Shown here: piece after piece, positions 54,678-64,000 of the stretch | Position numbering within the stretch: position 1 is the stretch's first letter | Layout of the letters: each line of letters opens with the position of its first letter | Assembly (NCBI GenBank): GCA_013368315.1 | Contig: JAACJM010000348.1 | Coordinates: 1 to 64,000 of the forward strand | Length of the DNA: 64,000 bases | Reading direction: 5' to 3' | Source: Tetrapyrgos nigripes | Taxonomy: Eukaryota > Basidiomycota > Agaricomycetes > Agaricales > Campanellaceae | Translations under genes and position numbers: made by a program | Notes under the pieces: model-generated | What the model was told of the DNA's origin: nothing | Database searches by the model: none | Seen by the model: only the letters and a program-made list of their open reading frames with translations

Positions 54678-56812
54678 TTTTCACTAGACCAAATCCATCA
54701 AAACATATGGCCAAGGAGCTACTTGCAAGACACCTGATACTGCTCAAGTCATACCCAGTGGATCTCATGCACTCAAGGAGAAGAAGCTAATAAAAGAAAA
54801 AGAAACATCAGGCCTCATAACCAAAAAGAAAAGAACAAAACTCTTTCACTCATGACAAAATTAAGTGTCTTCCACTCCTATCTTAAACCTCATCAATGTA
54901 GGTGAGACAAGTTGAGTGCTCCATTCTTCTGGGAGGGGTAACATTGGGACAGCACCAATGTCTATGTCCATGCTGTTGACGATGTCAACTAGTCAGGCTG
55001 CTGTGGGGATAGATGGCTTTGGGTTTGGGGTTGGACTAGGATTGTTCGCTGGGACTGATGGTACCTCCTCTGAAAGGAGAAGCGATTCCTAGACCTGCAG
55101 CTGTCAGAAGGTGCTATCAGGACATTCTCATTTGCATTTGGTGCAATTATTGGGTCGAGTTTGGTTAGGATGGGGATTGGATAGGTTGAGTTGGGAACAT
55201 GGACTCAATGTTCTAGGGATATGCAAGTTAGCAAAAGTGTATGTGCACATATAACGAGGAAAACAACTCATAAAAACACCATTCAAAGGCTTCATCAGTG
55301 ACAAAGACCTTGACAAAGCATATGACAATGAAAGCAGTGGGAAAGCATATGATAAGGCCAGATATTCCTCACTCTATGACCTCCTTCGCCTTCTTCTCCT
55401 TCTCCTTCTCCTCCATTCTCTCCTTCTCCAGGAGGCATAGCCAGAGTCAATGTTGGTCTTGGAGTCCTCCACTAACCTCTGCTTCATGGACAAATGCAAC
55501 CGTGAGGCGTGTAGCAATTGTACCCACACTCAATGTCCCTGTTGTATTAATAGTTGTGGTAGCCATTTGGATCAGGATATGCCCCATGGGTGTTATATCC
55601 ATGGTTGGATTTAAGAGGGTTGATGGAGGTCAGATGGACAAGAACCAAGTGATCATACTGGTGACATGTCACCTGCATCCATTAGGTCATTGTCTCAGTG
55701 CTTCATTGAGGCTACAATGAGGAGAGATAGGGCTTTGTGTATGGGTAGGGTAGGGCTTCCTCTAGCCGAAGGTTTAGGAGAGAAGGAACAGGTGTTGTTT
55801 GTTGTGCCCTGGCACACCCAATTGAGTAATCCCCTGCACTTCCCCATTATGGATAGATGACAGTGATGACACCACCACACCTACATCATCTTCCCTTATT
55901 TAGTAGGAGTGTGCTCAATCTGCACCCTCTGAAATGTCAGCCATTCCTGTCTGGAGGGTATATAAGGCCTGGGGATTTTACTCAATCTCTTCATCCCTTT
56001 CCCTCTTCCCCTCCACTCTCCCCTGCCTCTACAACCATGCAGCTGAGGTTGATGTTACTGCTAACTGGTGGTGGCTTGGGAATGGAGGAGCATAAGGATA
56101 CACATACATCCTCTCTGTCACAATTATCCACACCTCTCCTTGACAGTCACTGCTGGAGGCATGGTTAGGGGCTTTCGGTGGACTATTGTTTGTTCTGTGG
56201 TCGTGTATGTACTCCTTACTGCCGCAACCACCACAGATGCTTAGTATAGAGTACATAGAATTTCATACCGTTCACCTGTATAATATATTGTAGTCTACCC
56301 ACTTTAAATCTGATTGTTTATTATGAAGTCATTGCTGTTGATTTCATTTTGATGCTGTACATTATGGTGTGAATATCAGTCAACATTGAGTCAACACCAG
56401 ATCCAATCGAGGTTCAATTTGAGCATTCTATTAGCTCGCATCATTGTAAATACTAAATATCAGACAGACCTTACAGAATTCTTTTGGTATCTCCTATGCA
56501 CTTGTGAGTATCAAGTTTCTTCTGAGGCTTATATGCCCTTATAAGTGCTCAAAATAATTCTTTAAGGTATAATGTCCGAAATAACTTTTGAGGTTGTACC
56601 TAGCTATTATATCCAATACAATTTTGATGCATTTAAGGATCAGGATTAATCTGCCCCTTTTAAGGGCAATAATAGTTTTGATCTCTGAAATAATTATGAC
56701 TGTTGTATGCACATACATGAAAACCACCTTCCCTTTTAAGCTGCTACAAGATGCCTAAGCCTTTTGATCTCTTATCTCCCATTAGGGCTCTGGTAAGCAC
56801 CTATCAGGGTTT
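54678..56812. other. Remainder of the insertion, no recognised gene
   Basis: Open frames on both strands (for example 55298-55720 plus) lack motifs. A TATA-like GTATATAAGGCC at about 55959, a pyrimidine-rich leader and an ATG at 56037 look like a pol II promoter, but the frame that follows is short (to 56166) and without signal. From 56300 the DNA is AT-rich. Confidence 0.35.
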
Positions 56813-57376
56813 ACATTAAGCTGGACATTTTCGTGATGCATACTCTGTCAGACGTGCTGTACTCCAATCTCCTGCAAGTCTGTCTTTGAAGAATGAAAGG
56901 AACAAGGACACCTTTTCAATTTCCTTAGGGTATTGTTCAGTGCTCAACTGCAAATAGTTGTTGAACAAGGCAAGCCATTGTTTGGCATCCTTTCATTCTC
57001 CAGAGAAATCCAAAGGTTTGCTACCTCATTCTCCTGTACCTCTAGACATGTCTGGTACTGGCAATGACATGACTGAGTCTCCTGAATTTGAACGTTCTGG
57101 TTCTGGATGAGGCAGTGGTTGTGGAGCTACAGATGGGCCTTCAGTTGAGAGATTTGTAGAGGAAGATGGATCAGGAGTAGGATTGTGTGGAGGTGCAGAC
57201 ACAGAAGCAGGGTTAGAGGTAGAAGGCATATTTGGAGGAGGGTTCAGTTGAGTATTTGTAGGGGTTGATGTTCCTTGGTTTTGTTCAGAGTCAGAGTTGA
57301 TGATGGGATGGGCTTTTCTGATGAGAAGTTCCTGATTATCTGTTACAACCTCAACTTCAGAAGGAAGTCTTTGCAA
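56813..57376 (-). pseudogene. Gypsy B gag, N-terminal part
   Basis: The minus strand reads a Pro/Ser/Thr-rich linker (57376-57030, for example TPTNTQLNPPPNMPSTS). After a stop it gives the conserved gag segment DAKQWLALFNNYLQLS, EIEKVSLFLSFFKDRLAG and DWSTARLTEYASRK, ending at about 56815. This joins in sense to the piece at 52508, with the insertion between. Confidence 0.8.
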
Positions 57377-58111
57377 GGTTAGTCATTACAGTATGACCAA
57401 TGGTTACTAGAATCTCCAGTATGATCTCTAGTATAGAAGGTGTATCAAGTTGATTTAGGAAAGAAGGTGTGTGGGTGATTTGTGCAATGAAGATTTGGAT
57501 CTGCAGATGCAGCTCTCCAAGATGTCATATACTGGAAATGAGGAGCTAGTTGTGTTCTGAAGTGAGGAGGACAATAGGAAGGGGTGGTGTGGTGTGGTCT
57601 CAAGAGAAGAATGGGCCTTCAGTTTGGATGGTGAACTCTTCAGTATTGATGTCAAATATGGTCCATAGACAGAAGTATTTTGATAAGATTATTTCACCTG
57701 GTATTAACCTCCAAACCCAATGTTCAACACAAATGAAGGCTCTGTCAAATTTCCAAGGATCAGCTTTAATAGCAGGGTGGTGATTGAATATTCCAAGTCC
57801 AATGGTAGAAGTGGGAAAGGAGGTCGACAACAATCATGAAGTGGAGAGTAGCCAGGATGTGAACAGGGAAAGGAGAGAGTGTACTGGTAGTGAGGTGGGT
57901 ATAAATGAGTTTGTTTAAGTGTCACAGATGCTGTTACACTTGATGGTGGAACCACCCAAGTTGCACAAAGACTAAAATAGAGAGGGAAAGAAATATAGAT
58001 TGAAATGTCTGAGTAAACTGACTATGCTCAACACTGTGCAAGTGCAAGTAATAGTATGGAGTGGAGATGAAGTGAATGAACTAGAGAACTAACTACCAAG
58101 GTCTGCTGGTA
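57377..58111. other. Gypsy B upstream region
   Basis: Minus-strand frames at 57955-57455 are open but frame-shifted and without motifs. By position they could be the untranslated leader or extreme N-terminus of gypsy B gag. Confidence 0.35.
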
Positions 58112-58199
58112 CAGTAGAATACCTCATAATGAATAAGGTAATAATGAATAATTGTGTCACAGTTTTTACAGTCTTTACCCCTATTCACATATTGTGATC

Positions 58200-58690
58200 T
58201 ATTCTCTGTGACATGTGGTTATCATATGACCGCTTTAGAGCTTATCATATGGCTAGCTCCATATAGATTGATCTAGATCATATTTTCCAGACCCATTGTC
58301 TAGACTCTTTCCTTAAATGATCTATTGATCATCAGTAATGAGTCATTTATCCTTTTATCCATCTAATGTATTACTGTGTCATCATTATTATGTAGTTTAT
58401 CCTTTTATCCATGTAAACTGTATTAGTTGTATCAGTCAGCACCTCAGTCAGCACCTCAGTCAGCACATCAGTCAGCACATCAGTCAGCTAAGTACCAGGG
58501 GTCTTAGATAGTGCCTGGGGTCTTAGTGTATTTGTATATAAGCTGTAGTGTCTGAGCCAGTAGGACTCAGACTTAACAACATCTTTTTGTGTCTACAAGC
58601 ATCTCTTCTTCATCAACCTAAGTCCTATCTCTACTTCCCCTCATCTCTTCTTCCTTTCAAGAGACCAGAGAATTAGGTGAGTATAAGATT
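58200..58690 (+). mobile_element. Possible LTR nested in the MITE
   Basis: Features of an LTR: an upstream AT-rich region with repeated TTTATCCTTTTATCCAT (58350 and 58397), a TATA-like GTATATAAGC (about 58535), a CAGACTTAACAACATC initiator-like word and a pyrimidine-rich downstream leader. Ends and target duplication are not defined. Confidence 0.4.
58432..58488 (+). repeat. 12-bp tandem repeat CAGTCAGCACMT
   Basis: Four full units and a partial one: CAGTCAGCACCT twice, CAGTCAGCACAT twice, then CAGTCAGC. Confidence 0.9.
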
Positions 58691-58834
58691 TGTGATAAAT
58701 TGGTCCTAACAAATACACTTTTGGCTCTCCCAAACTGACATTTACAGCCAAAAAAATATATCATAAGGAGTAACCACCATAATGAATAGCTTTGGGTTGT
58801 CTCCCAACACCATTCATTATGAGGTATTTGACTG

Positions 58835-59429
58835 TATATATAAAAGAACAATGAATAGGTGAGAGAGTTTCATGAAAATAGCCCAGGGATGAGAAAGATG
58901 ATGTAAAAGATAGGTACAATGGTGGAAATAGAACTGTGAGAGCTAACACTGTTTGACAGATATTATAGAGTTCAAAGTTAATGCTATAAGGTTCAAGAGG
59001 AGGATGAATCAAAAGACAATAGAAATTAAAGGAAAAGTGTTAACAAGGAAATGCAATAGACAAGTGATGAAGGAATGGGTTTGATGACAAAGTAAATGAA
59101 GAAGAAAGAGAAGGTGGACAAAGAATTGTCACAGTTCATGACACTCACCCAGTGTACAGGACATCCACTCACCTTTCCACCTCCACCTGGCATTTCTCCC
59201 TACACACACTACCCTTTCACTCTTCATTTCTATTGTTGTTTTCCTTGAACTCTTACCATCAATTCCAATTCCTTACCAATGTCCATGTCATAGAAGACAG
59301 AAGGCACCTGCAATGGGGCTGCTGGAGATGCTAGAGAGAATGGCTGGTTGTGCAGTTACTAGTGCACAACACAGAGAGTTGGAACACACACTGAAGGATG
59401 ATGAGAAAGTGTTGTAGCCATAGAGCTGA
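58835..59429. other. No gene recognised
   Basis: AT-rich, stop-filled sequence between the MITE and repeat X copy 2. Confidence 0.4.
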
Positions 59430-60233
59430 TGTCCTCAACATTCATGGCGTGTTCAGAAGCCTAGAGTGAACAAGGTTAACACAGATAGAGAATAAAAAAA
59501 GGGAAGACTCAGGAGACACAGACATCAGCTGTCAGGACGATCTGAATACAAGTAGAGGTGGACAGATTGGAGTTGAGAGGGAGAGACCAGTTAGTCAACA
59601 TGAGAAGATGCAGACATCAGACAATAGGAGAGAGGTAGGAGTTGCAGTTGATGCAGGGTTAGGTGGACAAAAATGTTTGACAAAAAGCACTGGTGCAAAT
59701 AGCTTTGTAAGAGCTTGGAGAAGACGGGGGATGAATGAATAAGGAAGGATATGGATATATTTGGTACCCCATGAGAATGGTTTGAAACCAATGTACTGTA
59801 AGGAGCCAAACCTGAAGGTTCAGCAATTATTTTACAGCTTTCTTTGAGTATTTACTGCTACAAATTAGGCATATTCCTATGGACACAACAGGCAAAATAA
59901 GCACGTGAAGATTGGAATCAATTGTTTTTGACCAATCAAGACAAAAATTCAGTACAATTCATTGTTAGCATGACAATTCGCTAATGCTCATAGTAAGATT
60001 TCGCACTGAACACTAAGAATTCTGAGACTTGCTGTCTCACTTCAGACTTGGAGCTTCAATTCCGAACGAGGACTTACTTTGGTGGTCACAAGTCATGCTC
60101 TTCATACTTCAGGAACCTCACTTAAGGCCTCTTTTAATTTGGAAACCATGATTATGGGGGGATTTATTTTTTGCCACAATCAAACAGCATAATCTGGCGC
60201 GGATAGCTGGAAGTTAATATTGGTACATACTAG
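59430..60233 (-). repeat. Repeat X, copy 2 (inverted)
   Basis: Reverse complement of 23678-24412 with small gaps. Its 5' end (ACCAATATTAACTTCCAGC on the minus strand) abuts directly on the 3' flank of the second regulator (CTACTAGTA at about 60230). Its other end passes through the same short ATG frame (AAYRTTGAGGACATCAGCTC) and then diverges. Confidence 0.75.
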
Positions 60234-60285
60234 TAGATACATACATATTAATTACGAGGTAAAAGTTCATCAGCACTAGCACTCA

Positions 60286-63179
60286 TCATGATTTGAAAAA
60301 ATCTGAGCTATGTGTCGAAGCATAAGTATACGTATACCCTGAAGCCAAAGGGTCATGGTCATGGTCATACGGTGAAATTCCTGGCCCTGGTCCTGGAGGA
60401 ACACCAGCAGAAGCCTGAGGAGGAGGAACGTGCATATGACCGGAGATTGAGTTGATCTCGAGATTGCGAAAAGAGTCAATATCAGGATCATAACCCATGG
60501 CCGGATCCGGATGAGGATTGAGATGCGTATGATGATAATTTAAATCAGGGTTATCGAGAGTAAAGATATGCATATGAGGAGGGTCTTGAGCAGAGGCCGA
60601 ACTGGAGTCCGTGAGAGCGGATACATGAGAATCGATAACCTCGACAAGATCTGTATCAGTTCTCCAGGTAAAACCGGCAATTTTCAGTCCGTCTCGTAGT
60701 CTGTTGGAAAAAAAGGGAAGGAAGGAACGAGAAGAATCGTTAGTTAGTCAGAAAGACTTTGGCAATGGACGGACGCCATTACGGTATCAACGTAACCAGA
60801 CTGGACGAAACGACAAACGATTTATGTGTAGCATGGTTACCCAGAGTCACTCACCTCTCAAGCGTCTGAATCCCTTCACTCGCAGACATAACCCCCGAAT
60901 CCGTCATATCTATCACAAATTCCACCCATCTCTTCAAATCCCCTCCTACAATTTTCGTTTGCGTAAATCTCGCAATGGAGTAAATATCCTCGATCATTTC
61001 AGAGTGATCAATGGCAGCTTTGCATGTTAGAGTTCTAACAGCAAGGAAGATTGGTGTCAGTTCTAGCTCTGCCAGTGATGAGGAGTAACTGTATGTTCCC
61101 GGTTTGAGGCCATCCAAGCCGTCTATAATATCAATCCCGGGCCCATGCCAGAGCCCGCCAGACGTTGTGGTGTAGTACAAATCTGTAACCGAGCTCTCCG
61201 CCAACATTTCTTTCATCGTTTTGTAAAAATGCAACGTCAAATTCGTCCATCCGATCGAGACCGCTCTGACGAAAGCGGGAATCGTAAAGTTCTGGCTTTG
61301 GTTTTGACTAGCTAGGAGAACACCTTGTTTGTGTAAAGCATTGTATACGTCGTGCAGGAGATGAAGAGAGGCAGTGCAGTGTTTGATAAGTTGAAGATCG
61401 TAGGGGCGACCTCGGGTGTACGCTATTTAGTAGTACATCAGTATGTAGTAGGGGGGGGGTTGGTTCACCGAAATCAATAGCTATAATCGACGAAACAAGA
61501 AATGATCACTCACGTCCCCTGATGCGTTCGTATACCTCTCTTGCGAGGCGGGTAATCTGAAAGGTGACTGAAGGACATGGATATTAGGCCCGCATTCAGC
61601 GATGGTTGAACATGACACCAAACTCTGCAACTCACTAGAAATATAATATCCGTAAAATTGCCAGCTATTACAGCCTTGGCTCAGTAACGATGCCAAATTT
61701 TCCAACGATAACTGGTCGTGTCCACATATGAGCTGTTCATCGGGAGTTAAACTAGAATAGCATGGATATACTATATAGTAAGCCACAAAGGAACAGAGGA
61801 AAATAAGGGACGCACAAAGCTGAAGATCTATCTGAATGTAAACCCTCAAGCACGTCAAACATCTAAAGAGTCAATGGCCAAAGGTCAGCGTAGGAAGGAG
61901 AAACAAACAAACCAAGTCACCCACCAAAACAGCTGCCCACTTGGTCGAACAGTCTAACGTTCCAAAAATCCAGTTGTAAAGTTGCGGCTGTTGATACCAA
62001 GACTCGGCAAGCCTTCGGGCTTGCCACGCAAAAGCTGCACCGTATGAGTTTGGGCAATCGTATTCTGTTATCATTGAGTAGGTTAGGCATCGTTGATCCC
62101 ATGCGAGCCACCTCAAAAACTTCAGCACTCACGACTAAGCAATGTATCCAGCAGACAACAACTAGCCGCATTCTCAGGCGACACCCATACAAGTATACCT
62201 TCATTCTGCGCCAGCCTCAGTGCTTCCGCTCTCAGCTGATGACACAACCCTACATTCTCTCTCCGTCTACCGATTTCCCTCAGATCGCTTTTGATACTTT
62301 TCACCGGGTTGAGGATAGTTAAAATGTTGATACACTCTGCAGGAAGAGGTTCTGGGCCGATTATAAGAGGGTCAGTAGACACCGTAGATGCGAGGGCCAA
62401 GATACAGTGGACCAGAACACATTCCTGAGGTGAGAGAGAAGACGGTTGCCAACTGCATCCGGCGAGACGGACCCGTACTTTGTCGTAAGGCATGATAGGA
62501 TAAATGGAATAGGGTGTATGGAAAAAGTCTATGCGTTGATGAATAAGTTTTTTTTAGTTCGAGGACGCCTTACAAGTTACGGTTAATCATGAAACACAAG
62601 CACGCACCATTGAATAAATCTTCCATTAGACGTTTTGGAAGTTGTAATTGCGGACGAGAACAAGCTGGAGCGAAAGCGATGGGCCTTCTATACACATCGT
62701 TAAGATCTGCGCAAGTCGCTAGCATGTGTGTTATGCGCGGTGCGTATTGTGCGGCCGATGTTGTCACAGTCAAAGCCCTTGACGCCGCAAGTTCTTGACC
62801 CTGAGACGTCCCTGCTTCATCCCTGACGGTGGAGATCAGATCCATAGCATGAATGTCGCCTTCATCGGTGTTGGCACGGTCGCGGGTAGTAACTTACACT
62901 TTCTTCGCTGCTAAAGTTTCACGTTGTCGTCTACGTTTTTTTCGAACGGACGGTGTAGTTGTACACCTGCAAGCCACGGTCTTGAGAGTCAATAATACTG
63001 ATATCGATTCGCACAGACACTTACTTGACACCCTTCTCTAGACATCTAGGGCAAGACCTGCCCTCTGATTGAGGATGACACAAAACTCGACGAGTCCTGC
63101 AATAGTCACATGCTGGAGGTTTCTTGAATCTTGGTTGGATCGTAATTTCCAGAGGGCCAGTGCTACTCTCCGGTGACAT
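60286..63179 (-). CDS. Zn2Cys6 transcription factor, copy 2
   Basis: Inverted paralogue of 13043-15941, colinear over all ten exons with the same intron positions. Start ATG at 63179; the zinc cluster (C-x2-C-x6-C-x8-C-x2-C-x6-C) is unchanged at its cysteines, and the basic RKKRRRQR run is kept. Differences are mainly substitutions (for example ACSRPQ for SSARPQ, CSWQPS for CGWRPS, LDCSTKWAAVL for IGLSITWTAFL). The C-terminal segment from the His/Pro-rich part is nearly identical. Stop at 60286-60288. No frame break was seen, so it is probably functional. Its 5' side shares a 120-bp region with the Nup42-like finger exon; its 3' side meets repeat X. Targets unknown. Confidence 0.88.
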
Positions 63180-63299
63180 GGTGGACGCAAGAAAGGGTGT
63201 TGAGTCTGACAAAGCGGAAAACTTGATTTGGCCCTGACGCTTCCGTGGAATTGCCTGCCTGGAAGGCTTGCTGCTCGACAACGACGACGACGAGCAGGT
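63180..63299. promoter_or_regulatory. Compact divergent promoter (copy 2)
   Basis: Only 120 bp separate the two ATGs (63179 minus, 63300 plus). The segment holds a (GAC/ACG)n block CAACGACGACGACGAGCAG and CAAGAAAGGGTGTTGAG. This is the uninterrupted form of the promoter split in copy 1. No clear TATA box is present. Confidence 0.65.
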
Positions 63300-63475
63300 A
63301 TGGTGAGTATGTCTTTTTGTTTTTCTTTCCCTTCCACTTCGACTAACTGTTGCTAGGGAGTCTGTCAATTCCACCTGCGAGGCATATGCAAATTCGGAGA
63401 TAGATGTAGGAACGAGCATCCTCCTCCTGGTCACATCTGGAACCACTGTTTGGCTACAGTAGGACATGATTTCCT
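63300..63475 (+). pseudogene. Orphan Nup42-like CCCH finger exons (copy 2)
   Basis: The ATG at 63300 is followed by an intron (GTGAGT...TTGCTAG, 63303-63354). The finger then reads GVCQFHLRGICKFGDRCRN with C-x7-C-x5-C-x3-H intact, then EHPPPGH. After about 63433 similarity to copy 1 stops and the frame runs to TAG at about 63488 with unrelated residues. The FG body is absent, so the product would be about 46 residues. This is the right edge of the inverted duplication. Confidence 0.7.
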
Positions 63476-63556
63476 ACCCGCAGCTATGTAGCTCGAGTAC
63501 TCGGGTAGGACTGCGTAGGACTATGTAGATGCAGCGCAAGCACCTGTGAAGCCCAA

Positions 63557-63617
63557 CTAACCGATCAAATTTGATAGGACGAGGGGCCATGTGGTCCTAT
63601 CAAATTTGATGGGTTAG
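63557..63617. repeat. 24-bp inverted repeat hairpin
   Basis: CTAACCGATCAAATTTGATA GGAC (63557-63580) pairs with GTCC TATCAAATTTGATGGGTTAG (63594-63617) with one mismatch and a 13-base loop. Each arm also contains the self-complementary core ATCAAATTTGAT. Confidence 0.9.
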
Positions 63618-63649
63618 GGTCCCTCCACAGGTATCGCGTTGATTACCCG

Positions 63650-64000
63650 TTATTTACTGAGGGACTTGGAGCATTTGGAAGCCTGGGACGCTGTCGGCAG
63701 CGGGTTCGGGTAGTGTGCGTACGTAGCCATCATGTCACCGCTGTTCGGGAGCGGGCTCCGCTTCCCGCCATGCGTCGGAGGTTGTTCCCGCCTCCCCCGA
63801 CGCAGTGAGCACGTATGTATCTCGAATAAAATCGTATAATTTCCGAAAAAATTCTATTCTGCACCTATGGTACCCCTAAGTACATCGGCGGGACGCTGTC
63901 GGCATATAGGTCGTGTATACTCACTGTCAGTTTTGATCAACTCGCAATCCTTTCACAATAGACAATAGGAGAAAGAGTATTTATTGAAGGGAGATGCACT
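63650..64000. other. GC-rich end region with short repeats
   Basis: GGGACGCTGTCGGCA occurs at about 63687 and 63891. A hairpin TGCGTCGGAGG / CCCCCGACGCA lies at about 63771-63804. No gene seen. It may be the edge of another mobile element continuing past the window. Confidence 0.45.

Larger units (their letters stand above)
58112..58834. mobile_element. Pogo/Tc1-like MITE with TA flanks (723 bp)
   Basis: The ends are CAGTAGAATACCTCATAATG at 58112 and, reversed, CAGTCAAATACCTCATAATG at 58834, each flanked by TA. ATAATGAATA words recur inside both ends. The centre (about 58190-58690) looks like an inserted LTR, so it may be a nested structure rather than a simple MITE. Confidence 0.7.

Noticed and set aside
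55950..56168. A secreted-protein or hydrophobin gene behind a TATA box
   Set aside because: The promoter-like layout is good, but the frame from the ATG at 56037 is short, ends at 56166 and shows no cysteine pattern or convincing signal peptide.
1..64000. CRISPR array, prokaryotic operon, riboswitch or attachment site
   Set aside because: No regularly spaced direct repeats with unique spacers; spliced genes and fungal transposons rule out a prokaryotic replicon.
63557..64000. Telomere or subtelomere at the right edge
   Set aside because: GGGTTAGGG-like letters occur once (63611-63619) as part of a hairpin arm; no tandem TTAGGG array is present.

Overview
The window looks like nuclear DNA of a mushroom-forming basidiomycete (Agaricomycetes). 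Host-type genes are split by introns of about 50-80 bp with GTRNGT donors. Recognisable families are fungal: a Zn2Cys6 regulator, a Nup42-like CCCH/FG nucleoporin, a T5orf172-domain protein and a Sld3-like protein. Plavaka, DUF6698 and PIF/Harbinger mobile genes of mushroom type are also present. No prokaryotic operon, rRNA or functional tRNA was found. All gene models were read by eye from the sequence.

Layout. (1) 1-9.8 kb, CpG-rich: one multi-exon unknown gene, decayed gene pieces with a small dispersed repeat, a T5orf172 (GIY-YIG-like) gene and a frame-broken Sld3-like gene. (2) 9.9-16 kb: a Nup42-like pseudogene (minus strand) divergent from a 10-exon Zn2Cys6 regulator (plus strand); a 1.38-kb insertion carrying a 432-bp palindrome lies between them, 22 bp before the regulator ATG. 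(3) 16.4-21.3 kb: a Plavaka-type transposon with two divergent genes and subterminal TGATCAG repeats. (4) 22-60 kb: a CpG-poor transposon graveyard. It holds two Ty3/gypsy elements in opposite orientations, a Tc1-like foldback element, several MITEs, a LINE whose RNase H precedes its reverse transcriptase, a PIF/Harbinger element with both genes, TIRs and target duplication, tRNA-derived SINE-like units, solo LTRs and unknown ORFs. (5) 60.2-63.5 kb: an inverted second copy of the regulator and the first Nup42 exons, again CpG-rich. (6) The last 0.5 kb holds hairpins.

How the parts relate. The two regulator loci (11.4-15.96 kb plus; 60.23-63.43 kb minus) are an inverted segmental duplication around about 45 kb of transposons. 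Copy 2 keeps the compact 120-bp divergent promoter but only the zinc-finger end of Nup42. Copy 1 keeps the FG body of Nup42, but its finger is destroyed and its promoter is split by the insertion. In-frame TGA codons in the transposons often fall where their families carry arginine, as expected from CGA to TGA decay at methylated CpG.
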